A stretch of DNA of 64,000 bases, from assembly GCA_020635435.1 (NCBI GenBank), contig JACJZU010000002.1:186001-250000 (forward strand), given 5' to 3'. Numbering within the stretch: position 1 is the stretch's first letter; each line of letters begins with the position of its first letter. Shown piece after piece: positions 8,663-17,463 of the stretch. The notes under the pieces were generated by a model. That model saw only the letters and a list, made by a program, of their open reading frames with translations, ran no database searches and was not told the origin of the DNA. Made by a program: the position numbers and the translations under genes. The stretch comes from Flavobacteriales bacterium. GTDB taxonomy: Bacteria > Bacteroidota > Bacteroidia > NS11-12g > UBA9320.

Positions 8663-11600
8663 ATGGGATTGAGAAGGGCATTTCTTCTTTGTTTTGGGTT
8701 CATTCCGGTGATGCAGGTCGTTGCTCAACAGGTAGTGAACGTGCAATTGAACAGTGGGCATTTTGCGGTACAAGAAGACTTTCAGTACTTTGATCCGGTT
8801 TCGAATACAGGCAATTTCCCCACGTATTGCCTGATCGGATTTCGCGAAAGTTCTCCTTCTGCAACGGAACAACAGTCGGCTTCCTATAAAATCCTTCAAT
8901 ACATAGCTCCCGGCATATACAATGCCCGCATCGACCGTCCGTTAAGCGATGAGGAGAAACTCGAATTGCGCTTCTGCTCACCAATTCGACCGTCCTGGAA
9001 AAAACACGCATTGCTCGATGAGCTCAGTCCGGATCCGGTGGATTCGACGGTCTTTGTTACAGCATATTTCCATGAATGGGACGAATCTAAAGATCTGACT
9101 CTCCTGAGCAGGATCGGGGCCACTTCCATAGTCCCACAGCAACTTACACTCAGCTATCGCTTCCATTTACCGTCCGGATCACTGCCCATACTGCTTAGCT
9201 CACCCGAGATCTATTGGTTGGAACCGGCCGAATTCCCTTTAGAACTGAACAATTGGGTGGAGCGCACCAATCACCGGGTACCTTGGGTGGATAAAGGCGC
9301 AGGCAAATACCAACTTTCCGGAAAAGGAGTTGCGGTAGGAGAGTGGGACGGCACAGCGGCCGATCAGCATATCGACTATCAATTCAGGCATTTTCCGCAG
9401 GAGCCCTTTTCGAATAATTCCAACGGACGACATGCCACGCACGTTGCAGGTACCGTACTCGGTGCCGGTATAAAAGATCCGGATGCCGAGGGAATGGCAC
9501 CAGAAGCCATACTTTACAGTTACGATTTTCAGGGTCCAATACCATATGAAATGGACACTTCTTTCCGGAAATTCGGGATCGACCTGACCCAGAATTCGTA
9601 TTCTTATGGATCGAGCAGTGATCGTTGTACAGTTCGCGGAACCTACGACGGAACCAGCTCAGCACTCGACGCCTTGACCTACAATTACCGCAAGCTACTA
9701 CATGTATTCGCCGCGGGGAATTCCAGAAGCAGCAATTGCAAAAGCGGTGGGTACGGAACAGTGCACAGCGGTTTTCAAGCATCAAAAAATTCGCTGGTTG
9801 TTGGAGCGGTTACAAATACTGATGGCAATAGCAGCTTTCACTCCTACGGACCTGTTCGCGACGGACGACTAAAGCCCGAAGTTTGCGCAGTTGGCGTGAA
9901 CGTGTACAGCACCTTCCCCGGCAATAATTATCAGGGCGGTTACAGCGGTACCAGCATGGCCTGTCCGGGCACCTCCGGTACGGCCGCACTGTTATACGAG
10001 TACTATCGAAGAACCTACAAGAGCGATCCGCCAGCCAATCTCATCAAGGGCTTGCTGTGTAACGGTGCGGATGAACTTGGCCGCAAAGGACCTGATTATC
10101 AATATGGTTACGGCCGCATCAACGCCCGGAGAAGTATTGCCATCCTGGATAGCGGACATTTTCGTTTGCAGTCGGTTGGTGCATCCTCTGTATTTAGCGA
10201 CACCATCTTCGTTCCTTCCGGAACGGAAGAATTGAAAGTTTTCCTCTGTTGGGACGACCCAAGTGCCTCGCCTTCAGCCGCCATATCCCTTGTGAACGAT
10301 CTGGATCTGGAGTTGTATGATTCAGGCGGTGTGCGTATCCGACCCTGGATACTGAATCCGGTGAATTACACAGCAAATGCAGTTCGTGGACGTGATAGTC
10401 TGAATAATTCCGAACAGATCACGATCGATCAGCCATCGTCGCCCTATTACGTGGTGCGTGTACGCGGCACCCGGATAACGGGAAGTGCACAGCGTTTTTC
10501 GCTGAACTGGTTGGCTCAGGAACCGGGCATTACGGTGGTTTATCCAAATGGTGCGGAACGCTGGGAGTCGCCGTCATCCTCAGCTACCGCTCAAACCATA
10601 CGCTGGGATTCCTATGGGTTAAGCGGAACTTCGCGCCTTGAATATTCGATCGATAGCGGGAATACATGGAATTTGATCGCGAATGGGATCGCATCCAACC
10701 GGAACTACCATGTATGGAGCAATGCCCCTTCAAATCTTGCGAGCCATAGAGCACTCATTCGAATCACACAAGGGGGAAAGCAGGATCAGAGCGACGAAGT
10801 GTTCCACATCTTTCGCAAAGGACCTACACCAACCGCTGTTCGTTGCGATGGCCAATTGCATCTCAAATGGGCCGCTCAGCCTGGTGCGCAACAGTATGCA
10901 GTTTATATGCATGATAGTGGCCGCATGAAGCTTCAGGGTATTACCCGAAACCCGTTCTTCACCTTACGCGGATTGGACAATAGCACCGAATACTGGGTCG
11001 CGGTAAGCTCAATTGACGCCAACGGTGCCGAAGGACCCCGGTCCGATGGGGTGCCTTTTACTCCTCGAGCAGGTTTTATGCCACCCCGAATTGCACAACA
11101 ACCACAAGATATTCGGATCTGTTCGGGAGTGGATACGAGCTTCCGTGCAGCCGTACTCGGCGATAGCCCGTTACGCTTGTTCTGGGATCAAAGTACCGAT
11201 CAGGGTACATCCTGGACCTCGATGGGAGTCAATACAGCCAATTTGGATGTGAAGAAGCCCCGATTGGAGCAAAATGCCACACTTTTCCGGATCAAGGCCG
11301 TGAATGCCTGTGAAGATACGGTGTACAGCCGTTCCGCATTATTGCAGGTCGATTCCGCCATTCGCTTCTCCTATTCCGATACCCGGATAGCTCTGTGCAT
11401 TGCACAGGATACCCAGATCCGCCTGCAATTCCAGGCATCGAACGAACCACAGTTCCAGTGGTTCTTCCAAAAAACGCTCTCGTCCAACCCAAGTTTCCTC
11501 AATGGTTTCAAAGATGTGCTGAGCATCCGTCAGGCTAACGAATCCAAAGAAGGCTACTATTTTGCCCAGATCCGCAACGTTTGCGGTACTTATATCGGTC

Positions 11601-13315
11601 AGCAGATCCCATTTGTGGAAGTTCATCCCCAGTTGCGTGTGGAGGTTGATGCATTGGATACAGTTTGTGTAGGCCGATCTGTCTCCATGTTCGCTAAAGG
11701 CAGCGGGGGCGATTCGTCGCGTTATGCCTTTAGCTGGCGAAATGGTGCCACTTTGGTAAGTGGACGCAGTTTTATCTACAATCCAGCCAAGGATGATACC
11801 TGGACCATAAGCCTCTTCGACAATTGCTCGGCTGATACACAGTTTGCCGTGCGAACCATTCGAATGCGCGATACGCTCAAAGTCGATCTCGGACCCAACC
11901 GCACGATCTGTTTGGGCGAATCCGTAACCCTGGACGCAAAACCAAGCGGTGGAAGAGCAGAAAGCTACACATTTAGCTGGGGTGATGTTGCAGATCCGGG
12001 ATCGCAGCGCACAATTTCCCCATCTCAAACAACGAATTACCGCATTATACTGAGCGATGGCTGTACGGTCGAAGATGCCATCGACGAGATCCTGATAACT
12101 GTTCTACCCGCATTACAGGTTCAAATCCAGTCGGAGCGGGATACTCAATGTTTTGGACAAGCTACCCAACTACAGGCATTGCTTTCAGGAGGGAGAACGA
12201 ATACCTATTCTGTCCTTTGGAATGATGGCGATACATCTCAGGTCAGAACAGTGAGTCCGACGAATTCCCTGGGTTACGGCGTCGTTTTGCGCGACGGCTG
12301 CACCGTTGAAGATGCGACGGATTCATTTTATCTGCCGGTTCGTGCGCCACTCGTACTCAATGCGTGGAACAGTGATCCCACCATTTGTTACGGAGTTGAT
12401 ACGCTTATCGGCGTAGATTATTCGGGTGGTGATCCGGCAAGAAGGGTATTGCTTTGGTCGGATGGAACTTCTCGAAGCGACCGTATACGCGTTAAACCGC
12501 TTCAGACCACTACTTATACCGTTAGCCTCTCAGATGGCTGCAGTTCACCGGCAGATATGGCACAAATTGAAGTTGAGGTGCTGGCCCCATTAAAATTGAC
12601 ACTCCAGGATGTTCGCAAATGCGCCGCAGATACCCTCGATGTGCTTCTGAATGCTGAAGGCGGACGCACAAGCACCTATCGCTTTTTGTTGAACGGCGCT
12701 GCGCTGCAGGGCAATTCATTCCGGGCTGGTGAACCGTTAACAGCGAACTACAATGTGCGACTCACGGATGGCTGTTCCATATTCGACGATAGTTCAAGTA
12801 TGGACGTTTTTGTGAACCCTTTGGAGCGATCGGCATTTGATCTGGTACGGAGAAATGGGAAAACAGTTCAGCTCAGTTGCGAAACTTCTCCCAACTCCAT
12901 AACCTGGTTGCTGGGGGATGGCTACAGCAGCAATGCCAATAGCGACGGGCTGGTTCATACTTACGAGAATTACGGTTTGTACCGGATCTGTAGGGTGGAA
13001 TGGGACGATTTTGGATGTAGCGACACCTTCTGCCAACGGATAAATGTATACGATCCCTTCAGTACCGATAATTTTGATCTGCAGGTTTATCCCAACCCGG
13101 TTGGTGAAATGCTCTACATCGAAACCGATCGGATAGCCGGCGACCTGCGCATTGAATTCATCGACGCTTCCGGCAGGACTGTTTGGAACGAAAGCAGAAC
13201 CAATCTGGAATTCACAAAATTTGCGGTGGATATGAGCTCGTTTGCCAATGGCATGTACCTCCTGCGACTCTATGCGAACGGGGAGATGCACATTCGGCGT
13301 TTTCAAAAGATCTGA
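8663..13315 (+). CDS. large subtilisin-like (S8) serine protease with T9SS sorting domain
   Basis: A 1550-residue secreted protein. After a signal peptide (to about residue 20, VVAQQ) and a propeptide-like region comes an S8 peptidase domain. Its triad is Asp229 (GEWDGT), His257 (GRHATHVAGT) and Ser431 (GTSMACP), with the oxyanion Asn in AAGNSRSSN. A beta-sandwich region follows (residues about 500-620, proprotein-convertase-like), then a fibronectin-type segment. After that come several Ig/PKD-like repeats of about 80 residues with paired Cys (five or six, roughly 820-1400). The final about 80 residues (VYPNPVGEMLYI onward) are a T9SS type A signal. It should act outside the cell on proteins. 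The repeats recall the adhesin's but lack the SprB consensus. All catalytic residues are present, so it is probably active. Confidence 0.93.
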   Translation: MGLRRAFLLCFGFIPVMQVVAQQVVNVQLNSGHFAVQEDFQYFDPVSNTGNFPTYCLIGFRESSPSATEQQSASYKILQYIAPGIYNARIDRPLSDEEKLELRFCSPIRPSWKKHALLDELSPDPVDSTVFVTAYFHEWDESKDLTLLSRIGATSIVPQQLTLSYRFHLPSGSLPILLSSPEIYWLEPAEFPLELNNWVERTNHRVPWVDKGAGKYQLSGKGVAVGEWDGTAADQHIDYQFRHFPQEPFSNNSNGRHATHVAGTVLGAGIKDPDAEGMAPEAILYSYDFQGPIPYEMDTSFRKFGIDLTQNSYSYGSSSDRCTVRGTYDGTSSALDALTYNYRKLLHVFAAGNSRSSNCKSGGYGTVHSGFQASKNSLVVGAVTNTDGNSSFHSYGPVRDGRLKPEVCAVGVNVYSTFPGNNYQGGYSGTSMACPGTSGTAALLYEYYRRTYKSDPPANLIKGLLCNGADELGRKGPDYQYGYGRINARRSIAILDSGHFRLQSVGASSVFSDTIFVPSGTEELKVFLCWDDPSASPSAAISLVNDLDLELYDSGGVRIRPWILNPVNYTANAVRGRDSLNNSEQITIDQPSSPYYVVRVRGTRITGSAQRFSLNWLAQEPGITVVYPNGAERWESPSSSATAQTIRWDSYGLSGTSRLEYSIDSGNTWNLIANGIASNRNYHVWSNAPSNLASHRALIRITQGGKQDQSDEVFHIFRKGPTPTAVRCDGQLHLKWAAQPGAQQYAVYMHDSGRMKLQGITRNPFFTLRGLDNSTEYWVAVSSIDANGAEGPRSDGVPFTPRAGFMPPRIAQQPQDIRICSGVDTSFRAAVLGDSPLRLFWDQSTDQGTSWTSMGVNTANLDVKKPRLEQNATLFRIKAVNACEDTVYSRSALLQVDSAIRFSYSDTRIALCIAQDTQIRLQFQASNEPQFQWFFQKTLSSNPSFLNGFKDVLSIRQANESKEGYYFAQIRNVCGTYIGQQIPFVEVHPQLRVEVDALDTVCVGRSVSMFAKGSGGDSSRYAFSWRNGATLVSGRSFIYNPAKDDTWTISLFDNCSADTQFAVRTIRMRDTLKVDLGPNRTICLGESVTLDAKPSGGRAESYTFSWGDVADPGSQRTISPSQTTNYRIILSDGCTVEDAIDEILITVLPALQVQIQSERDTQCFGQATQLQALLSGGRTNTYSVLWNDGDTSQVRTVSPTNSLGYGVVLRDGCTVEDATDSFYLPVRAPLVLNAWNSDPTICYGVDTLIGVDYSGGDPARRVLLWSDGTSRSDRIRVKPLQTTTYTVSLSDGCSSPADMAQIEVEVLAPLKLTLQDVRKCAADTLDVLLNAEGGRTSTYRFLLNGAALQGNSFRAGEPLTANYNVRLTDGCSIFDDSSSMDVFVNPLERSAFDLVRRNGKTVQLSCETSPNSITWLLGDGYSSNANSDGLVHTYENYGLYRICRVEWDDFGCSDTFCQRINVYDPFSTDNFDLQVYPNPVGEMLYIETDRIAGDLRIEFIDASGRTVWNESRTNLEFTKFAVDMSSFANGMYLLRLYANGEMHIRRFQKI

Positions 13316-13409
13316 GGAGTCTCATACACATTATACTGCGGATAAAATTGCGCTCCGGGTCGGTGTGCTTCGCCCATTTTATCTCAAATTTGCGGCAGTT
13401 TAGAGGATT

Positions 13410-14684
13410 ATGATACAGATAACTGCACTTCGCGAGCAAACCGAAGAATACATTGCCCGATTGTCCAAACGCGGTATCCCGGCCGAACAAATGGTGCACG
13501 ATATCCTGGACCTGGATCGTACCGTTCGGGAATGCAAGCAGGAAACGGAAAATTTGCAGGCTGAATCCAATCGTCTGGCCAAAGAGATCGGTGTTTTATT
13601 TCGAGAAGGAAAACGCGATGAGGCCGATGTATTAAAGGCAAGAACTTCTGAACTGAAAGACGCCCTAAAAGACAAAGAGCAGGAACTTCGCACGGCAGAA
13701 GAAGCGCTGGAGCAGGCCATGCTCAATTTGCCGAACGCCCCACATGCCGGTGTGCCCAACGGCAGAAGCGCAGAAGACAATGAGGTGGTTTATACCTGGG
13801 GTACAGCAGCACAATTCGATTTTGAAGCCCAGCCACATTGGGAGCTGGCAAAACGCTTCAACCTGATCGATTTTGAACTGGGCGTAAAGATCACAGGTGC
13901 CGGCTTCCCGGTTTATACCGGTAAAGGTGCTCGTTTACAGCGCGCACTCATCAATTTTTTCCTGGATGAAGCCCGCACCGAAGGTTTCATCGAGATCCAA
14001 CCACCTATTCTGGTGAATGAGGATTCGGGTTATGGAACCGGACAACTGCCCGATAAAGAAGGGCAGATGTACCACGCCACAGCCGATAACCTATACCTCA
14101 TCCCCACGGCCGAAGTACCCATTACCAATATTTATCGCGATGTGATCCTGGATGCGGATGCTCTTCCGATCAAAAATGCGGGTTATACGCCCTGTTTCCG
14201 TCGTGAGGCAGGGAGTTATGGGAAGGATGTCCGCGGATTGAATCGGCTCCATCAGTTCGATAAAGTGGAGATCGTACAGATCGCCCACCCCGATCTTTCG
14301 TATGCTGTGTTGGAAGAGATGCAACAATATGTTCAGAGTTTGCTGCAAAAGTTGGGACTCCATTATCGTGTGCTTAAATTGTGCGCCGGCGATATGGGAT
14401 TCACAAGTGCACTCACCTACGATATGGAAGTTTATTCAGCCGCTCAGGAGCGCTGGCTCGAAGTGAGTTCCGTTTCCAATTTTGAGAGCTTCCAGGCAAA
14501 CCGACTCAAACTGCGCTATCGCGACGAGAACGGCAAGCCTCGACTGGCCCATACCTTGAATGGAAGTGCGCTGGCTCTGCCGCGTATTGTAGCCGCTTTG
14601 CTCGAAAACAACCAAAAAGCCGACGAAATTGTTATGCCTGAAGTACTGGTTCCCTACCTGGGCTTCGACCGGATCACACTATGA
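13410..14684 (+). CDS. serS: seryl-tRNA synthetase
   Basis: A 424-residue class II synthetase that charges tRNA-Ser. Residues 1-110 form the long antiparallel coiled-coil arm that contacts the tRNA extra arm (EQTEEYIARLSKRG to EEALEQAM). The catalytic domain has motif 2 (CFRREAGSYGKDVRGLNRLHQF) and motif 3 (HTLNGSALALPRIVAALLENNQ). The length is normal. Its stop overlaps the next start (ATGA at 14681-14684), so it is translationally coupled to a small Kazal-type secreted protein. That is an unexpected partner for an essential synthetase. Confidence 0.98.
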   Translation: MIQITALREQTEEYIARLSKRGIPAEQMVHDILDLDRTVRECKQETENLQAESNRLAKEIGVLFREGKRDEADVLKARTSELKDALKDKEQELRTAEEALEQAMLNLPNAPHAGVPNGRSAEDNEVVYTWGTAAQFDFEAQPHWELAKRFNLIDFELGVKITGAGFPVYTGKGARLQRALINFFLDEARTEGFIEIQPPILVNEDSGYGTGQLPDKEGQMYHATADNLYLIPTAEVPITNIYRDVILDADALPIKNAGYTPCFRREAGSYGKDVRGLNRLHQFDKVEIVQIAHPDLSYAVLEEMQQYVQSLLQKLGLHYRVLKLCAGDMGFTSALTYDMEVYSAAQERWLEVSSVSNFESFQANRLKLRYRDENGKPRLAHTLNGSALALPRIVAALLENNQKADEIVMPEVLVPYLGFDRITL

Positions 14685-15169
14685 GGATATTGCTCGCGCT
14701 CGTTCTGTTAACAACCTTGTCCGGCATGGCCCGTGCACAGTGGGTATTCGAGCCCTGCGTAGATTCTAACCGTATCCAACCATTCTTCCAGTGTAACGAC
14801 ACGCGTTTTCAACCTGTATGCGGTTGTAACTTCGTTACCTACCGGAACGATTGTGTTTCATTCAATGTATATGGCGTGAATCGCATAGAATACGAGGGCG
14901 TTTGTCAGAATGAATTCTTCTATTTCGATTTCTTTCCAAATCTGGTAACTTACAATTTTCAGTTCTTCCTTCAGTTTTTCGATAAAGGGGCTGCCACGAT
15001 CGAGATCCGGGATGCTTTTGGGAAATTGTCCTTTTTCAGGCTGGTACCTACAACCAATTATTTCCAGACAACCATCGATGCCTCCGGACTTCGCCCGGGA
15101 GTTTACTTCATCTCTGTGCGTTCCGGGAGCATCTACTATGTGAAGAAGTTCGTGCGAATATCGGCCTGA
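14681..15169 (+). CDS. Kazal-like domain protein with T9SS-type C-terminal domain
   Basis: A 162-residue secreted protein. A signal peptide (LLALVLLTTLSGMARAQ) is followed by a six-Cys Kazal-like inhibitor domain at about residues 22-75. Its core is PVCGCNFVTYRNDC, ending GVC, close to the family pattern PVCGxDGxTYxNxC. Residues 80-162 form a beta-sandwich ending in GVYFISVRSGSIYYVKKFVRI, which resembles a T9SS C-terminal sorting domain although the usual YPNP start is blurred (FFPNLVTYNF). Kazal domains inhibit serine proteases, so it could protect the cell surface or control a secreted subtilase such as the large one encoded just upstream of serS. That link is inference. It overlaps serS by 4 bp. 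Confidence 0.82.
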   Translation: MRILLALVLLTTLSGMARAQWVFEPCVDSNRIQPFFQCNDTRFQPVCGCNFVTYRNDCVSFNVYGVNRIEYEGVCQNEFFYFDFFPNLVTYNFQFFLQFFDKGAATIEIRDAFGKLSFFRLVPTTNYFQTTIDASGLRPGVYFISVRSGSIYYVKKFVRISA

Positions 15170-15175
15170 GACTTC

Positions 15176-15206
15176 TTGATGTGCCCGGGCGATGAGCCTA
15201 TCTTTG
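15176..15206 (+). promoter_or_regulatory. Bacteroidota-type promoter for the MBL hydrolase
   Basis: TTG (15176-15178), a 20-bp spacer, and TATCTTTG (15199-15206) match the Bacteroidota sigma-A consensus TTTG-N19-TAnnTTTG. The element lies 45-75 bp before the ATG at 15251. It supports that start over the upstream ATG at 15176, which would put coding sequence inside the promoter. Confidence 0.6.
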
Positions 15207-15250
15207 AACCTTATCATTGCAATTCATTTCCATTCCAAATTCGAATATTC

Positions 15251-16099
15251 ATGAGATTAGCAACCATACATACCGGCAATTTTCGACTCGACGGGGGAGC
15301 TATGTTCGGCGTTGTACCCAAGTCGATCTGGAACCGACTCAATCCTTCCGACGAGAATAATATGTGCAACTGGGCGATGCGTTCGCTATTGGTGGAAGAT
15401 GGTAACCGTCTCATCCTGATCGACAATGGTATTGGTGACAAGCAGAGCGAGAAGTTCTTCAGTTATTATTATCTGAACGGGGAGCATTCCCTGAAACGCT
15501 CGCTGCATGCAGTGGGAGTCGATTTTGGGGATATTACAGATGTTATACTCACGCATTTGCATTTCGATCATTGTGGGGGGAGTGTGCAATGGAACAGCAG
15601 TCGGGATCGGTTGGAAACCGTATTCCCCAATGCGCGGTATTGGAGTCATAGGGATCATTGGCATTTCGCGTTCAATCCCAATGCGCGTGAAAAAGCGTCG
15701 TTCCTCCAGGAGAACATGGCACCCATAGAAGAAGCCGGACAACTGGAGTTTGTAGGGGAGGATGGGCGTATTTCGGATAACATCACCGTTTTTCCGGTAT
15801 ACGGACATACGGAGGCCATGATCATTCCGAAGATCAATTATAAAGGTAGAACTTTGGTCTTCGCCGCAGATCTGATCCCTTCGGCAGCTCATGTTCCGGT
15901 GAATTATGTGATGGCTTATGATATCCGTCCGTTGGTGAGTATGGAGGAGTCCGAATTGTTCCTGAGAGAAGCTGTGGAGAATAACTACACCCTTTTCTAT
16001 GAGCATGATCTCCTGAACGAATGCGGAACGGTAATCCAAACAGAGCGCGGTTTTAGATCGGGGGATACTTTTGATCTGGAGGGGTTTCTGAGCGAGTAG
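15251..16099 (+). CDS. metallo-beta-lactamase fold hydrolase
   Basis: A 282-residue cytosolic protein of the metallo-beta-lactamase superfamily. The di-zinc motif THLHFDHCGG has His102, His104, Asp106 and His107. Further ligands are probable in VFPVYGHTEAM (His), LVFAADLIPS (Asp) and YEHD (His). The overall pattern resembles lactonase/AttM/AiiA-like or general MBL hydrolases rather than true beta-lactamases. Substrate cannot be told by eye. I chose the ATG at 15251 because the typical N-terminus (MRLATIHTGNF) begins there and a promoter lies just upstream. It is followed by a hairpin repeat array. Confidence 0.85.
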   Translation: MRLATIHTGNFRLDGGAMFGVVPKSIWNRLNPSDENNMCNWAMRSLLVEDGNRLILIDNGIGDKQSEKFFSYYYLNGEHSLKRSLHAVGVDFGDITDVILTHLHFDHCGGSVQWNSSRDRLETVFPNARYWSHRDHWHFAFNPNAREKASFLQENMAPIEEAGQLEFVGEDGRISDNITVFPVYGHTEAMIIPKINYKGRTLVFAADLIPSAAHVPVNYVMAYDIRPLVSMEESELFLREAVENNYTLFYEHDLLNECGTVIQTERGFRSGDTFDLEGFLSE

Positions 16100-16133
16100 A
16101 GACGGAGGGTTTCTTGAATTTACGCTGTTATTT

Positions 16134-16423
16134 CACCACAGATCACACAGATTGACACAGATATCTGAAGGATAAAGTAATCTGTGCACAATCTGTGTGG
16201 ATCTGTGTAATCTGTGGTGCAAAGAATTCACGCAGCAATTTTTACCACAGATGCACACAGATTAACACAGATATCGGAATAATCTGTGTAAAATCTGTGT
16301 CGATCTGTGTGATCTGTGGTGCAAACAATTCACGCAGCTATTTTAACCACAGATGCACACCGATTAACACAGATATCGGAATAATCTGTGCAAAATCTGT
16401 GTCGATCTGTGTAATTTGTGGTG
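16134..16423. repeat. CACAGAT hairpin repeat array 2 (three units)
   Basis: Three units at about 16134-16220, 16243-16321 and 16346-16423, in the same orientation as array 1. Linkers again carry AAAGAATTCACGCAGC-like sequence. The loop part differs from array 1 (ATATCGGAATA or ATATCTGAAGGATAAAG). The array ends about 15 bp from the 3' end of the GxxExxY gene. Confidence 0.9.
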
Positions 16424-16437
16424 CAAAGAACAAAGCC

Positions 16438-16809
16438 TCACATTACGATCCTGCTTATCCCTGTCTTCATATCAACCACATTGAAATTGAACATCAACCC
16501 GATCTTCAATCCGGATAGTTTCAAATAAGTCATAACCTGAGCCTTGTGTATTGGTGCAATAAGGTCAACGGCCTTTACTTCGACCAGGACAGAACCATTT
16601 ACCACCAGATCCATCCGATACCCCACTTCGAGTTTGATGTCACGATAAACAAGCGGCAGCGCTTTCTGATGTTCAACATGCAATCCCGTTTCGATCAATT
16701 CCTGCTTCAAACAGGCTTCATAAGTAGACTCCAGTAATCCGGGTCCCAATTCGGAATGTACCTTGTATACACTCCCAATAATTGCGTAAGTCAATTCATT
16801 CTTTTCCAT
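16438..16809 (-). CDS. GxxExxY protein (PD-(D/E)xK-like fold)
   Basis: A 123-residue protein with the family signature G24-LL-E27-ST-Y30 (from LGPGLLESTY). A nuclease-like core follows, with Asp in YRMDLVVNG and the Glu-Val-Lys of LVEVKAVD. These fit the PD-(D/E)xK_3 family called GxxExxY. Its biochemical role is not established. The gene sits alone, bracketed by CACAGAT hairpin arrays (16134-16423 and 16937-17325), with array 2 beginning 15 bp beyond its stop. That arrangement suggests a link between gene and repeats. Confidence 0.9.
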   Translation of the reverse strand: MEKNELTYAIIGSVYKVHSELGPGLLESTYEACLKQELIETGLHVEHQKALPLVYRDIKLEVGYRMDLVVNGSVLVEVKAVDLIAPIHKAQVMTYLKLSGLKIGLMFNFNVVDMKTGISRIVM

Positions 16810-16936
16810 AGCTGAGCAGCAAAACTAGATCGACACCAACAGGAGCTTTCACGCAAAAAGAACAAAACCCTACGGATCGAATTTTCAACAAGAAATTTCT
16901 CAAGAACCAAGGTGTAAGCGATTCACGCAACCATTT

Positions 16937-17325
16937 CACCAAAATGCGCACAGATAAGGGAAGGAAAAGAAATCTGTGCAAAATCTGTGTCGATCTGCGT
17001 AATCTGTGGTGCAAAGAATTCACGTAGCTATTTAACCACAGATGCACACAGATTAACACAGATAAGGGAAGGAAAAGAAATCTGAGCAAAATCTGTGTCG
17101 ATCTGCGTAATCTGTGGTGCAAAGAATTCACGTTGCTATTTAACCACAGATGCACACAGATAAAGGAAGAAAAGAAATCTGAGCAAAATCTGTGTCGATC
17201 TGAGTAATCTGTGGTGCAAAGAATTCACGTAACTATTTAACCACAGATGCACACAGATTAACACAGATATCGAAAGGATAACGTAATCTGTGCAAGATCT
17301 GTGTCGATCTGTGTGATCTGTGGTG
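16937..17325. repeat. CACAGAT hairpin repeat array 3 (four units)
   Basis: This lies in the gene-free stretch 16810-17463. Four units are at about 16937-17012, 17034-17120, 17143-17216 and 17239-17325, with the linker AAAGAATTCACGTAGCTATT. The first and third units lack the inner TTAACACAGAT part, so long and short unit types alternate. Outside the units I see only AT-rich sequence and a weak TATCTTTTG element near 17390 that might serve the MFS gene. Confidence 0.9.
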
Positions 17326-17463
17326 CAACAGAGCGTAACTAACCACCTCTCCCGTCCAATTCTATGCCCTCATAACTCAAACCTATATCTTTTGTGACTT
17401 TTGTTGCAAGTGCCAATAGGACTGAAAGTCGTAATTGCCTCCCGAAAAAGAAAGAAGTAAAAT

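Noticed and set aside
14681..15169. Treating the Kazal protein as a plain SCP-type or unknown protein
   Set aside because: The PVCGCNxxTYxNDC spacing fits Kazal much better than other Cys-rich domains.
16195..16518. A plus-strand frame of 107 codons over repeat array 2
   Set aside because: Same repeat-derived peptide pattern, and it runs antisense into the GxxExxY gene.
16134..17325. A CRISPR array, because of regularly spaced repeats
   Set aside because: The spacers are almost identical linkers, the repeats are inverted hairpins of 75-90 bp rather than 25-40 bp units, and no cas genes are present.
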